Below are positions 6,129-6,574 of a stretch of DNA of 6,574 bases, piece after piece. Where the stretch lies: positions 1-6,574 of the forward strand of contig JAUVBS010000122.1 in NCBI GenBank assembly GCA_030591105.1, given 5' to 3'. A program made the translations under genes and the position numbers. The notes below the pieces were generated by a model. The model did no database searches and was not told the DNA's origin. It was given only the letters and a program-made list of their open reading frames with translations. Origin of the DNA: a bacterium (lineage in GTDB: Bacteria; Krumholzibacteriota; Krumholzibacteriia; LZORAL124-64-63). How positions within the stretch are numbered: the first letter of the stretch is position 1; each line of letters begins with the position of its first letter.

Positions 6129-6574
6129 CGGCTTCCTCCTTCTACTGCTTCGTCGATGCGTTGTTGCTCGCGCTCGAGCGCCTGCGCGCGAAGTTGCGCG
6201 ACGATCTCGGCCATGGCGGGATCGCGCTCGCCGCTCTGACGTTCCCACCGTTCCATGACGTCCTGCGCTTCGGCCGCGCGGCCCAGGTACTGGAAGATCC
6301 GAAAGAGGGCCTCGTAGTAGAACTTTTCGTCCGGCTCACGCGCGATCTGTGCGTTGAGCCAGTTCACTGCCAGACGCGGGCGGTTGACGCGGACCAGGGA
6401 GATTCCGGTCTCGGCCGCCGCACGTTGCCACAGGTCCGTCGCTACGTGTTCGCGGATCCGATCGAGGTACGCCAAAGCCTCTTCGGTGCGGCCTTTCTCG
6501 ACCAGGACCAGCGGATAGATACCGATCGACTGCACGTTGTAAGGGTCGAAACGCATCGCCATCTCGAACGAGGC
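6125..6574 (-). CDS. TPR-repeat protein (3' end; start lies beyond the window)
   Basis: The last 149 residues of a longer protein are visible, and the frame is open through base 6574. They form about three helix-turn-helix units of the tetratricopeptide type. The first has a FDPYN turn, a Leu/Val-rich helix and KGRTEEALAYLDR; the second ends in LAVNWLNAQIAREPDE; the third has YYEALFRIFQYLGRAAEAQDVMERW. A charged Gln/Glu/Arg-rich tail closes the protein. TPR units bind proteins or peptides and give no catalytic function. The missing N-terminal part could be a plain TPR scaffold, an O-antigen polymerase/ligase-like membrane protein with a TPR tail, or a GT-C protein with TPRs, all of which occur in glycan loci. 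The stop overlaps the epimerase start by four bases, so the two are very likely co-translated. An internal ATG at 6562 is not the start, because the repeat continues upstream of it. Confidence 0.8.
   Translation of the reverse strand, partial: ASFEMAMRFDPYNVQSIGIYPLVLVEKGRTEEALAYLDRIREHVATDLWQRAAAETGISLVRVNRPRLAVNWLNAQIAREPDEKFYYEALFRIFQYLGRAAEAQDVMERWERQSGERDPAMAEIVAQLRAQALEREQQRIDEAVEGGSR
6135..6141 (-). promoter_or_regulatory. Ribosome binding site of the epimerase gene
   Basis: AAGGAGG lies six bases before the GTG at 6128, a near-perfect match to the anti-Shine-Dalgarno sequence. It sits inside the end of the TPR gene and decides the epimerase start over the longer open frame. Confidence 0.85.

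Noticed and set aside
6129..6248. Upstream extension of the epimerase to a start at 6248
   Set aside because: The extra 40 residues are mostly Arg, Ala and Ser, as expected for an out-of-frame reading of the TPR gene. The GTG at 6128 has a strong ribosome binding site.

Overview
This window is a single compact run of six genes, all on the minus strand, read from the right-hand end to the left. It looks like part of a surface-glycan or glycoconjugate locus. The order in transcription is: the 3' end of a TPR-repeat protein (6574-6125), an NAD-dependent sugar epimerase/dehydratase (6128-5079), a polyprenol-phosphate-type family 2 glycosyltransferase with two C-terminal membrane segments (5086-4097), a rhamnosyltransferase-like family 2 glycosyltransferase (4116-3067), a large YfhO-family multi-pass membrane protein (3008-408), and the 5' end of a second, dolichol-phosphate-mannose-synthase-like glycosyltransferase (411-1).

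The genes are packed as one transcription unit. Four of the five junctions overlap (4, 8, about 20 and 4 bases), and the only gap is 58 bases, before the YfhO gene. Four of the five visible starts are GTG. Three of these, and the single ATG, have a clear purine-rich Shine-Dalgarno sequence 5-7 bases upstream; the remaining GTG has a closer one at 4 bases. I see no terminator, convincing promoter, tRNA, rRNA, mobile element, CRISPR or long repeat. No stretch over 300 bases lacks a gene.

A plausible joint role is as follows. The epimerase supplies a nucleotide sugar. The two polyprenol-type glycosyltransferases load sugars onto a lipid phosphate carrier on the cytoplasmic side. The rhamnosyltransferase-like enzyme extends a glycan from nucleotide-sugar donors. 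The YfhO protein, a predicted GT-C-type transferase, uses a flipped lipid-linked sugar on the outer side of the membrane. The sugars and the acceptor cannot be read from the sequence.

The DNA is GC-rich with frequent GTG starts, so it comes from a GC-rich bacterium. The YfhO protein resembles, from memory, the long YfhO proteins of the Bacteroidota/Gemmatimonadota (FCB) side of the tree. That placement is tentative, and no species can be named. The gene families are all known; the most interesting point is their combination, not a wholly new system.
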